Shown here one piece after another: positions 8,072 to 15,194 of a stretch of 64,000 bases of DNA. The translations under genes and the position numbers were made by a program. This stretch comes from Verrucomicrobiota bacterium (lineage in GTDB: Bacteria > Verrucomicrobiota > Verrucomicrobiia > Opitutales > Opitutaceae), in contig JAEYUW010000024.1 of assembly GCA_023432225.1 (NCBI GenBank), positions 124,001-188,000 on the forward strand, written 5' to 3'. The notes below the pieces were generated by a model. That model was not told where the DNA came from, ran no database searches, and saw nothing but the letters and a program-made list of their open reading frames with translations. Position 1 is the stretch's first letter; every line of letters starts with the position of its first letter.

Positions 8072-8986
8072 GTGAGCCCGATCCGTTTCATCGACGGCCT
8101 CCATCTCGGCCGGCCGAAAGTCATCGGCACCGGTGTGGTGGGCGACGCCGCCGGCTCGCTCGCGCTCGTGGATTGCGGGCCGGAGTCGATTTTCAACAAC
8201 ACGGTCGCCGGTCTGCAGCACGCGGGACTCCGCCCGGAGAACGTCACGCACGTGTTCGTGACGCACATCCATTTCGATCACGCCGGCGCCGCCTGGCGCT
8301 GGGCGGAGGAATACGGCGCGACGGTCTGCGTGCACCCGAAAGGCGCGCCGCACCTCGCCGATCCGACGAAGCTGCTCGCGAGCGCCACGAAAATTTTCGG
8401 CGATCAGATGGGTTACCTGTGGGGCGACATGCGCCCGGTGCGGGCGGACAAGCTGCGCGTCGTGCAGGACAACGAGACTGTCGAGGCCGGCGGCACAGTG
8501 TTCACCGCGATCGATACGCCGGGACACGCCCAGCACCACCATGTGTGGTGGCTCGAGCGCGAGCGCACACTGTTTTCTGGCGACGTCATGGGCGTGGTGA
8601 TCGACGGCGGCCCCTGCCTGCCGCCGTGTCCGGCGCCGGACATCAACATCGAGCAATGGCTCGGTTCGCTGCAGCGCATCATGAAGCTGCAACCCGCGCG
8701 CGTATTCCTCACGCATTTTGGCGAGATCGATGATCCGGCGAAGCGGCTCAACGAATTGGTCGAACGTCTGCTCGATTGGGCGGAGTGGATCGCCGAGGAG
8801 CTGAAGATCGGCATGCCTGAGGAAAAAATCGTGCCGCTGTTCGAGCAGCGCGTGCGCGCCGAGCTGAAGATGGCGGGCTTGAGCGACGAGATGCTCGACA
8901 CCTACGAGCAGGCCGACCCGGCGGCGATGAGTGTCGGCGGTCTCGCGCGCTACTGGCGGAAGTTTCGGCCGGAGCAGATCAAGTAA
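8072..8986 (+). CDS. MBL-fold metallo-hydrolase
   Basis: A 304-residue cytoplasmic protein with no signal peptide, starting at GTG 8072. The metallo-beta-lactamase motif is THIHFDHAG (H-x-H-x-D-H), followed by further ligands in IDTPGHAQHHH, FSGDVMG and LTHFGEI. The C-terminal 80 residues are helical (ERLLDWAEWIAEELKIG, VRAELKMAGLSDEML). This matches a common group of uncharacterised bacterial MBL proteins with a C-terminal helical cap. The substrate is unknown. The GTG start directly follows the palindrome at 8016-8067, and no Shine-Dalgarno site is visible between them. Confidence 0.88.
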   Translation: MSPIRFIDGLHLGRPKVIGTGVVGDAAGSLALVDCGPESIFNNTVAGLQHAGLRPENVTHVFVTHIHFDHAGAAWRWAEEYGATVCVHPKGAPHLADPTKLLASATKIFGDQMGYLWGDMRPVRADKLRVVQDNETVEAGGTVFTAIDTPGHAQHHHVWWLERERTLFSGDVMGVVIDGGPCLPPCPAPDINIEQWLGSLQRIMKLQPARVFLTHFGEIDDPAKRLNELVERLLDWAEWIAEELKIGMPEEKIVPLFEQRVRAELKMAGLSDEMLDTYEQADPAAMSVGGLARYWRKFRPEQIK

Positions 8987-9015
8987 CGCGAGCGGCCCGG
9001 TCCGCGGCGAACGCT

Positions 9016-9033
9016 GTCCGAATCTCTTCGGAC
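9016..9033. repeat. Short hairpin between convergent genes
   Basis: GTCCGAA-TCTC-TTCGGAC gives 7-bp perfect arms. It sits 30 bp after the MBL stop codon and next to the REP-like hairpin at 9036. It may help end transcription from either side, although there is no U-tract. Confidence 0.5.
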
Positions 9034-9035
9034 GA

Positions 9036-9059
9036 GTTGCGCGCGAGCGCGCAACCTAC
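9036..9059 (-). repeat. REP-like hairpin supplying a stop codon
   Basis: On the minus strand this is GTAG followed by a 9-bp perfect stem (GTTGCGCGC against GCGCGCAAC). The TAG inside the GTAG foot (9056-9058) is the stop codon of the small membrane-protein gene at 9056-9388. Confidence 0.65.
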
Positions 9060-9388
9060 CCGGCTGCGGTGCCGCGCCGGCGCTTGCGGTCGTTCGAGTT
9101 TTTCCAGAGGAGCACGAACACCGTGATGAACGAGAAGAACAGGCCGAGGAAAAACCAAAGCCAGGCGCTGCGTCCGGTGTTCTGGGCCCACAGCGCGCAG
9201 AACGCGCCAAAGAGGATCAGCGTCAGACCTTGATCGTTGCCGATCTGGGCGATTTTGGTTTCCAGCCGCTTCACGCGGCGTTCGAGGCGACTGACGTTTT
9301 CCGACGGCGGTTGAGGCTGAGCATGAGCCACGGCCGGGAAAATGCCGCCGAGGAGAACGGCGAGACAGAGCAGCGAGACGATTTTCAT
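9056..9388 (-). CDS. Small exported/membrane protein with coiled-coil and two-helix tail
   Basis: The 110-residue product starts at ATG 9388 with a signal peptide (MKIVSLLCLAVLLGGIFP, likely cut after AVAHAQ). A short coiled coil follows (NVSRLERRVKRLETKIAQIG), then two hydrophobic helices (LTLILFGAFCALWAQ and WLWFFLGLFFSFITVFVLLW), and a basic end (KNSNDRKRRRGTAAG). An upstream in-frame ATG would add 62 residues of unlikely composition and is rejected. Its stop codon lies in the GTAG foot of a REP-like hairpin. The function is unknown; an envelope-anchored coiled-coil protein is all that can be said. Confidence 0.75.
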   Translation of the reverse strand: MKIVSLLCLAVLLGGIFPAVAHAQPQPPSENVSRLERRVKRLETKIAQIGNDQGLTLILFGAFCALWAQNTGRSAWLWFFLGLFFSFITVFVLLWKNSNDRKRRRGTAAG

Positions 9389-9520
9389 GGGGTAACGAGT
9401 TTCGGTGGCGGCCCGCGGTGGAGCGGAGTGGAAGTGGCGCCGCGACTCAATCGAATCTTCGGCGCTCGCATGTGGCGCGCGGTCTGAATTCTTCGCCGCC
9501 ACTCGGGAATTCTCGTTCCA

Positions 9521-9553
9521 CAAAAAACAAAACGCCGGCTCCGAAGAGCCGGC
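9521..9553 (-). terminator. Rho-independent terminator
   Basis: On the minus strand an 8-bp perfect GC stem (GCCGGCTC against GAGCCGGC, four-base loop) is followed by a T-rich tract (TTTTGTTTTTT). It lies about 30 bp after the stop codon of the lysine-rich peptide gene at 9584. It is the best evidence that this small gene is a real transcription unit. Confidence 0.88.
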
Positions 9554-9583
9554 GGCTTGGGGTAGAAGAAGCAACAGCGGGTG

Positions 9584-9643
9584 TTACTTCTTCTTCTTGC
9601 CGGTTTTCTTGGTGGCCTTTTTGGCCGCTTTTTTCTTTGCCAT
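9584..9643 (-). CDS. 19-residue lysine-rich micropeptide
   Basis: From the ATG at 9643 the minus strand encodes MAKKKAAKKATKKTGKKKK followed by TAA. Thirteen of 19 residues are Lys, and the rest are mostly Ala and Thr. This is the composition of histone-H1-like bacterial nucleoid tails (the KKAAKK repeats of Hc1/AlgP types), but here it stands alone. A strong rho-independent terminator follows 30 bp downstream, and about 190 bp of gene-free sequence separate it from malQ upstream. No clear Shine-Dalgarno site is visible; GGAG occurs about 20 bp before the ATG. It could bind nucleic acid or ribosomes, which is an inference from charge alone. It could also be the remnant tail of a larger protein, though it has its own start codon. 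Confidence 0.65.
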   Translation of the reverse strand: MAKKKAAKKATKKTGKKKK

Positions 9644-9836
9644 GAAAAATTTTTAAGCAGCTCCGCGGCGTAATGCACGGAAAATATTTCGGTGTGACGT
9701 GCAGTGCGGTTGAACGGCGCGCGTCCGGTGAATGTCGTTTCGCGCGTGTTGCGCGCAGGTGATGCGGGATTTTTGCCGCGCGCTCGCGTTCACTTCGCCT
9801 CGATGTGTCGGTCACGAATGTGCCGCGCGCAATTTT

Positions 9837-11429
9837 TCAGCGACCGTAGAGTTGGGTGAGTTCGCGCAGATAATTCGTCGTGCTGCCGGAAAGTTTCTCG
9901 AGGTCGCTCGCGTGGTAGCGCCACTGCCAGTTGCCTTCGGGTTTGCCGGGCGTGTTGAAGCGCGCGTCGCTGCCGAGCGAGAGCACGTCCTGCAGTGGGA
10001 TCACGGCGAGGCGCGAGGCGCTGGCGTAGGCGGCGCGCAGAAAATCCCACGCGACCTCCTGGCCCGAGACGCGGAAGTAGCGACGCACGTAATCGCGCTC
10101 GTGCTCGCTCGCGCTGCGATACCAGCCGAGCGTGGTGTCGTTGTCGTGCGTGCCGGGATAGATGACGCTGTTGGGCGTCGCGTTGTGCGGGAGGTAGCTG
10201 TTCGTGGCGTCGCCACCGAAGGCGAATTGCAGCACGAGCATGCCGGGCAGACCCGTTTGCGCGAGGAGCTCGCGGACACTCGGCGTGAGATCGCCGAGAT
10301 CCTCGGCAATGATGCGCGCGGCGGGAAATTCGCGGTGAAAGGCGCGAAAGAGATCGAGGCCCGGGCCGTGGCGCCATTCGCCGACGCGGGCGTTCATCGC
10401 CGGCAGCGGAATGCGCCAGTAGGTGTCGAAGCCGCGGAAGTGATCGATGCGCACGAGGTCGTAGAGTTCGAAGGCGGCGCGCATGCGCTCGATCCACCAG
10501 CGGTAGTTTCCCGCGCGGTGGGCTTCCCACCGGTAGAGCGGATTGCCCCAGAGTTGACCGTCGGCGGAGAAATAGTCGGGCGGCACGCCGGCGACGGCGA
10601 CCGGGCGCTTCGTTTGCGGATCGAGTTCGAAGAGGTCGGGATTCGACCAGGCGTCGGAAGAATCGAGTGCGACGAAGATCGGCAGGTCGCCGATGATCTC
10701 GACGCCGCGCGCGCGCGCCTCGGTGCGGATGACATGCCACTGGCCGAAGAAGAGGTATTGCGCGAAGCAGCAGCACTCGATCGGTTCCTCGAGCAGGGTG
10801 CGCAGATCGGATTGCTCGGCCGAGGCGAAGTCGCGCCACTCGGCCGGCCACTCGGTCCACGACGCACCATTGAAATGATCCTTCAGCGCGGTGAAATACG
10901 CGAAGGGCATCAGCCACGAAGCGTGGCGGTGCTTGAAGGCTTCGAACTCGCCGTAGGGCGCGGCGACTTCGCGCTCCTTGAAGTTCTGATAGGCGCGCGC
11001 GAGCAGCGGGCGTTTCTGCTCGTGCAAGGCGCCGAAGTCGACGCGATCGGTCGGCAGCGCGCGCAGCGGGGCGAGGTCGGATTCGTCGAGCAGGTCGTGC
11101 GGCACCAGCGCGGCGAGATCGATGAGGTGCGGGTTGCCGGCGAACGCGGAGAAGCACGCGTAAGGCGAGTCGCCGTAGCCGGTGGGGCCGAGCGGGCAGA
11201 GCTGCCAGTATTTGACGCCGGCTTGCTGGAGAAAATCGAGGAAGCGGAGCGCGTGCGCGTCGAAAACGCCCACGCCCTGTTCGCCGGGCAGCGCAGTGGG
11301 GTGGAGCAGCACGCCGGCACCGCGCGTGTTCAGCCAATTAAACAGCGGCAGCGGCGCTGCGGCGTTGCCGGCGGACGCGGACGTCGGGGGGACGGACTTC
11401 GTGGCGGTGCGAGCGGAGGATTTTTTCAC
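9837..11429 (-). CDS. malQ: 4-alpha-glucanotransferase (GH77)
   Basis: The 530-residue protein has all the landmarks of the GH77 fold. The N-terminal RGAGVLLHPTALPGEQGVG is followed by LCPLGPTGYGDSPYACFSAF. The nucleophile Asp is in VRIDHFRGFD, the acid/base Glu is in IIAEDLGDLTPSV, and the stabilising Asp is in YPGTHDNDTTLGWY. It transfers alpha-1,4-glucan segments in cytoplasmic glycogen or maltodextrin metabolism. About 25 Ser/Ala/Thr-rich residues precede the catalytic domain and start MKKSSARTATKS, so a slightly later start is possible. It is on the same strand as the alcohol dehydrogenase upstream, 112 bp away. Confidence 0.95.
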   Translation of the reverse strand: MKKSSARTATKSVPPTSASAGNAAAPLPLFNWLNTRGAGVLLHPTALPGEQGVGVFDAHALRFLDFLQQAGVKYWQLCPLGPTGYGDSPYACFSAFAGNPHLIDLAALVPHDLLDESDLAPLRALPTDRVDFGALHEQKRPLLARAYQNFKEREVAAPYGEFEAFKHRHASWLMPFAYFTALKDHFNGASWTEWPAEWRDFASAEQSDLRTLLEEPIECCCFAQYLFFGQWHVIRTEARARGVEIIGDLPIFVALDSSDAWSNPDLFELDPQTKRPVAVAGVPPDYFSADGQLWGNPLYRWEAHRAGNYRWWIERMRAAFELYDLVRIDHFRGFDTYWRIPLPAMNARVGEWRHGPGLDLFRAFHREFPAARIIAEDLGDLTPSVRELLAQTGLPGMLVLQFAFGGDATNSYLPHNATPNSVIYPGTHDNDTTLGWYRSASEHERDYVRRYFRVSGQEVAWDFLRAAYASASRLAVIPLQDVLSLGSDARFNTPGKPEGNWQWRYHASDLEKLSGSTTNYLRELTQLYGR

Positions 11430-11541
11430 GCGAGGGACGGGCAGCGTAGCGCGCCGCGCGCGGCGGTCAAATCAGGGAAAGGTAGCCAAGGCAGGGCGGG
11501 ACCGCTGGGTCCGCCGGGAACGTGATGCGGCCTGCGCGGCG

Positions 11542-12573
11542 TTAGTTGACTTCCACCACCGTGCGCGCGGCGCTGCCGAAGCGGTCGAGGTCGTCGAGGA
11601 CGGCGTTGATCGCGGCGGCGTCGAGCGGAACGTGGCGCGTGACGATGGGATCAAGCCGCAAGCGTCCGTCGGTGGCGTAGCGCAGCAGTTCGGGAATCTC
11701 GGTGGCGAGGTGATCGGAGACGCCGATGATCTCGGCCTCCTGATTGATCACTTCGTAGTAGGGATCGACCGCGAGCGGCTGCCGCGTGAGGCCGGCGAGG
11801 GCAGCGCGGCCCATTTTGTTCAGCACGCGGACGGATTGCTGCATGGTTTGCGGCAGGCCGATCAACTCGAGCGCGACGTCCACGCCGCGACCACCGGTGG
11901 CGCGGCGAATCTCGGCGACGGGGTCGAGTGTGCGGGCGTTGACGGGCGTTGCGCCGAATTGCTCGGCGAGTGCGAGCTTGTCGGCGTTGATGTCCACCGC
12001 GAAGACCGCTGCGGCGCCGAGCGCGCGGGCCAGTTGCACCGCCGAGGCGCCCAGCCCGCCCACGCCGAAGATGGCGACGCTCTCGCCGGGGGCGAGACGG
12101 GCTTTGCGCAGGGCGTGGAGGGCGGTGGCCGACGAGCACATCATGACGGCGCCGTGGGCGAAGGAGATGGCGTCGGGCAGCGGGAAGACGCTCGCGGCGG
12201 GCATGACGATGAATTCCGCCATGCCGCCGTCGCGGTGGCGGCCGATCATCTGGCCGGTGCCGCAGAACTGTTCGTGGCCACCGGCACACCAGGCGCACGT
12301 GCCGCAGGTGGCGAGGTAGTGCACGCACACCCGCTGGCCGCGAGTGAGCGAGCGGACGTTGGCGCCGAGCTCGGCGATCGTGCCGGCGACTTCGTGGCCG
12401 AGCGTGAGTGGCAAGCGGTCGAATTGCGCGACGCCGTTGCGGTAGTGTGCATCCGAGTGGCAGATGCCCGCGGCCCGGACGCGAATCAGCACGTCGTCGG
12501 GCCCGGGCGCGGGCACGGGAACGTCGTGCAACTCAAGCGGGAGATGGGGAGCGACGAGGCGGAGCGCCTTCAT
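11542..12573 (-). CDS. Zinc-dependent alcohol dehydrogenase (MDR superfamily)
   Basis: The product is 343 residues from the ATG at 12573 (MKALRLVAPHLPLEL); an ATG 9 codons upstream is less likely. Catalytic zinc ligands are in VRAAGICHSDAHY and LGHEVAGTIAELG. The structural-zinc cysteines are in CGTCAWCAGGHEQFC. The NAD(P)-binding motif is GVGGLGASAVQLARALGA. It has full family length and is cytoplasmic. Substrates in this family range over primary and secondary alcohols and aldehydes and cannot be chosen here. It is transcribed toward malQ and follows the DUF3667 gene on the same strand. Confidence 0.93.
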   Translation of the reverse strand: MKALRLVAPHLPLELHDVPVPAPGPDDVLIRVRAAGICHSDAHYRNGVAQFDRLPLTLGHEVAGTIAELGANVRSLTRGQRVCVHYLATCGTCAWCAGGHEQFCGTGQMIGRHRDGGMAEFIVMPAASVFPLPDAISFAHGAVMMCSSATALHALRKARLAPGESVAIFGVGGLGASAVQLARALGAAAVFAVDINADKLALAEQFGATPVNARTLDPVAEIRRATGGRGVDVALELIGLPQTMQQSVRVLNKMGRAALAGLTRQPLAVDPYYEVINQEAEIIGVSDHLATEIPELLRYATDGRLRLDPIVTRHVPLDAAAINAVLDDLDRFGSAARTVVEVN

Positions 12574-12615
12574 GTGAAGAGTCGATCGAGGCAGCATCAT
12601 AGCCGAGCGGTGCGC

Positions 12616-12632
12616 GGCGGCTGGGCCGCTAC
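12616..12632 (-). repeat. Short REP-like hairpin at a stop codon
   Basis: On the minus strand GTAG is followed by CGGC-CCA-GCCG. The TAG of the foot (12629-12631) is the stop codon of the DUF3667 gene. The stem is short (4-5 bp), so this is a weaker member than those at 9036 and 38960. Confidence 0.4.
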
Positions 12633-13711
12633 AGCGTCGCGAAGATCAGCATGATCGTGGTCACGAACGCCAGGCACAGGATGAACCAATAGGACGTGGC
12701 GACAACGAGCGTCCGCCAGATCGTCGATCGCCAGCCGAGGCCGAACAAGCGGCGGAACATCAGAAACGGATACACCGTGAGCCAGATTCCCGCGGCGAAG
12801 GAAAGAGCGCCGCCAACGTGCAGGAAGCTGCCGAGCCCGACCCAGCCGTCGCGCACGAGCAGGAAGAGGTAGATGAACGTATGAAAGTGCAGCGCGAGCA
12901 CGAGGTGTTGCAGGTAAACGTGACCGGACCTGCGGAAAAGCACCCGGGTGCAAAGAGCGAAAAGCGGCAGGCAGAAGAGCAGCATCTTCGGCAGGGCGTG
13001 GACGAAGGCCTCCTTCAGCTTGTCGGGGTGGGCGAACGCGTAGTCGCCGCGCTCGGTCAGGTAGCGCTCGAAAGCGGTGTCGTTTTGTTCACTGAGGCTG
13101 AGGTTAAACCCGCCCGGCATCGCGGTGATCGTTTTCGTCGCGGGCTTGGCGGCTGGTGCCGGCGCCGGCGGGTTCGAGGGGGATTCTTTTGCTGGCGCGT
13201 GCGATTCCTGTGCTGTCGTCGGGGGGGCCTTCCGACGCTCCTCTTCCAGGAACGAAGACGAACTGCGGCCGACGAAGCTGAGGAAGAAGAAGAGCACGCT
13301 CACGAAGACGTAGAGCCGGAAAGGCGGCATCTGCGACGCACGTTTGCCGGCATTGAAATCCGCGGTGAGCACGCCGGGCCGAAAGAGCAGCGTGACGATG
13401 TTGCGAAAGAATTTTGCGTCGAAGTGGAAGAAGTTCTCCAGCGCTTCGAGGAACACGTGTCCGAACGAGCGATGAAACTCGAAGTCGTGCTGTCCGCACG
13501 CGTGGCAAAACGGCCCCTTCAATTCGGTGCCGCAGTTCTCGCAATGCGTGTGGGACGGCCCATGCGCGCCGTGGTGAGGGTCGGCTGCGTGTGCCGCGAC
13601 TTGATCGGCGGTGACGGCGGACGTGAGCGGGTCGGCGTCAGGCGTAGGAGGTTCCAGGGACACGCTGCGGAGTGGAGCAGGCGAAATCGAGGCGCGCAAC
13701 TCCGCAGCCAA
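12629..13711 (-). CDS. DUF3667 membrane protein with zinc ribbon
   Basis: The 360-residue protein starts with a Pro/Ala/His-rich leader, then a zinc ribbon (CENCGTELKGPFCHACGQ). The DUF3667 core FHFDAKFFRNIVTLLFRPG follows, leading into GKRASQMPPFRLYVFVSVLF. At least five hydrophobic helices can be seen: residues near 130-147, 245-262, 270-287, 297-317 and 335-358. A Pro/Ala linker (PSNPPAPAPAAKPATK) separates the first helix from a soluble segment. The function of the family is not established. The stop codon TAG falls in a GTAG-hairpin element. Confidence 0.9.
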   Translation of the reverse strand: MAAELRASISPAPLRSVSLEPPTPDADPLTSAVTADQVAAHAADPHHGAHGPSHTHCENCGTELKGPFCHACGQHDFEFHRSFGHVFLEALENFFHFDAKFFRNIVTLLFRPGVLTADFNAGKRASQMPPFRLYVFVSVLFFFLSFVGRSSSSFLEEERRKAPPTTAQESHAPAKESPSNPPAPAPAAKPATKTITAMPGGFNLSLSEQNDTAFERYLTERGDYAFAHPDKLKEAFVHALPKMLLFCLPLFALCTRVLFRRSGHVYLQHLVLALHFHTFIYLFLLVRDGWVGLGSFLHVGGALSFAAGIWLTVYPFLMFRRLFGLGWRSTIWRTLVVATSYWFILCLAFVTTIMLIFATL

Positions 13712-13732
13712 ACGCCGCGCAGCCCAGAATTT

Positions 13733-13815
13733 TAAACACAGAGGGCGCAGAGCACACAGAGAGTGGAAGAGGCAAAGAGGGAGTTTCTCTGTGCTCTCTG
13801 CGGCCTCTGTGTTCA
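13733..13815. repeat. Interspersed inverted repeat, ACACAGAGG type
   Basis: AAACACAGAGG at the left is mirrored by CCTCTGTGTT at the right. Purine-rich CAGAGCACACAGAGAG runs and their complements lie inside. A close relative is at 54419-54490. Repeats of this wording are scattered in many environmental bacterial genomes. The element fills the gap between the DUF3667 start and the LuxR stop. Confidence 0.75.
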
Positions 13816-13864
13816 GCCGTCTGGAGCTTTGGGGCGAGACCGCACGGAAGACGGCAGTGCACCC

Positions 13865-15091
13865 TCAGCTGCGCAGGGCGACGATCAGCTTGGCGCGGCT
13901 GTTGACGCGCAGTTTCTGGAACACGCCGCTGAGCTGCACTTTCACGCTGCCCTCGGTCTTGTTGAGCTGGGCGGCGATCTCCTTGTTCGTAAGGCCGGCG
14001 CAGACGAGCTGGGCGAGTTCGCGTTCGCCGGGCGAGAGCTGGCGCAGGAGGCGGTCGGAGGAAGCGTCTGGCCGCGTCATCACCGGCTCGGCGGATTCGC
14101 TGACGCGCAGACGGGCGACGAACACGGGTTTGGTCAGCGTGCCATTTTTCTCCGGCCGCAAGGTGATGAGCGCTTCGTGACCGGGCTGACGCGAGAACAC
14201 ATGGCGCGTGGGGGCGTTGCCCTCGACGGGCAGCGAGCCGCTGGGACGAGCCTGCCATTCGCGGCGGAGTTCGTCGCACGCCGCGCGAATCTCGTCGGGG
14301 ATGGCGAACACCGCCTGCGGCGTATAGCTGCGCGCGCGTTCGTGGCCGAGGTTCCACACGGCGCAGAGCGCGAGCGCGTCCTGCGAGACGTAGATGGGCT
14401 CCAGGTTCCAATCGAGGAAGAGCACCGCATCGGGCTTGGCGCGATAAAAGCCCTCGAGCAGGCGGCGGCGCTGCCGCTCCTGTTCGAAGATCTTCATGCG
14501 ATCGAAGGCGACTTTGATGTGCGGATGCACCGCCTCCAGCGTGCGCATCTCATGCGGCGTGAAGTCGCCCTGCTCGGCGCGCCGCCGCAGCGCAAACGAC
14601 GTCTCCACGCCGCGGCCATGCCAAAACAGCAGGTGCGCCGAGTAGCGCCAGTCGTAACGCGACATATAGCGGCGGTAGTAGGGCGCGCGGTCGATCTTCC
14701 GCGGATCGGAAACGAGCTGACTGTGCTGATAGGCGGGAATGCCGTGATGGAGATCGAGAAACGGCTGGAAAAACGCACGACCTTCGGCAGCGACGAGTTG
14801 ATTCGCATGGTCGTCGTGCGGATGGCGCGAATGGGCGGAGGAGAAACGCTTCGTCGATGTCTCCTTTTTCCAATCGAGGTAATTGACCGACATCACGAGC
14901 GTGTCGTGCGGCACGAGTTCCTCGAACAGGCCTTGGAGCGCGTCCCAGAGTTCGTCGAACTCGAGCGCGCGATGCAGATTCAGCAGCGCGTTTTGTCCGG
15001 CGGCAGCGGGAAGCAGGCCCAAATTGTGTGGCTTCGGGTGACTCAACGGCGTCGAACGGAGCACGCGCCGGGCCACCGGTGCGAGTCTCAA
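13865..15091 (-). CDS. LuxR-type transcriptional regulator with PAS/GAF-like sensor
   Basis: The 408-residue protein ends in a clear GerE/LuxR helix-turn-helix (about residues 345-405), containing LSPGERELAQLVCAGLTNKE, then IAAQLNKTEGSVKVQLSGVF. The first half (ALEFDELWDALQGLFEELVP onward) resembles the GAF/autoinducer-like sensor of this LuxR branch, and the middle (AKPDAVLFLDWNLEPIYVS) resembles a PAS fold. It is divergent from the TonB receptor at 15195 with 103 bp between the starts, so it probably controls that operon. Its HTH resembles the two free-standing HTH proteins at the far end of the operon. The ligand is unknown. Confidence 0.88.
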   Translation of the reverse strand: MRLAPVARRVLRSTPLSHPKPHNLGLLPAAAGQNALLNLHRALEFDELWDALQGLFEELVPHDTLVMSVNYLDWKKETSTKRFSSAHSRHPHDDHANQLVAAEGRAFFQPFLDLHHGIPAYQHSQLVSDPRKIDRAPYYRRYMSRYDWRYSAHLLFWHGRGVETSFALRRRAEQGDFTPHEMRTLEAVHPHIKVAFDRMKIFEQERQRRRLLEGFYRAKPDAVLFLDWNLEPIYVSQDALALCAVWNLGHERARSYTPQAVFAIPDEIRAACDELRREWQARPSGSLPVEGNAPTRHVFSRQPGHEALITLRPEKNGTLTKPVFVARLRVSESAEPVMTRPDASSDRLLRQLSPGERELAQLVCAGLTNKEIAAQLNKTEGSVKVQLSGVFQKLRVNSRAKLIVALRS

Positions 15092-15194
15092 TCCGGTCGT
15101 ATGACGAGTGGGGGTGGTTTATTAACCTAAGTTAGTTTGTGCGGGCACGCGACCGGCTGAAGGGTGGCCGCACCCCTCGCACACACTAACACCT

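Noticed and set aside
9732..11525. A 597-codon plus-strand frame opposite malQ
   Set aside because: MalQ on the minus strand has all GH77 catalytic motifs; the plus frame has none.
15118..15134. TTAACCTAAGTTAG in the LuxR/TonB divergent promoter as an operator
   Set aside because: Only 4-bp arms are truly inverted. Too weak to list as a feature, although a LuxR site somewhere in the 103-bp region is likely.
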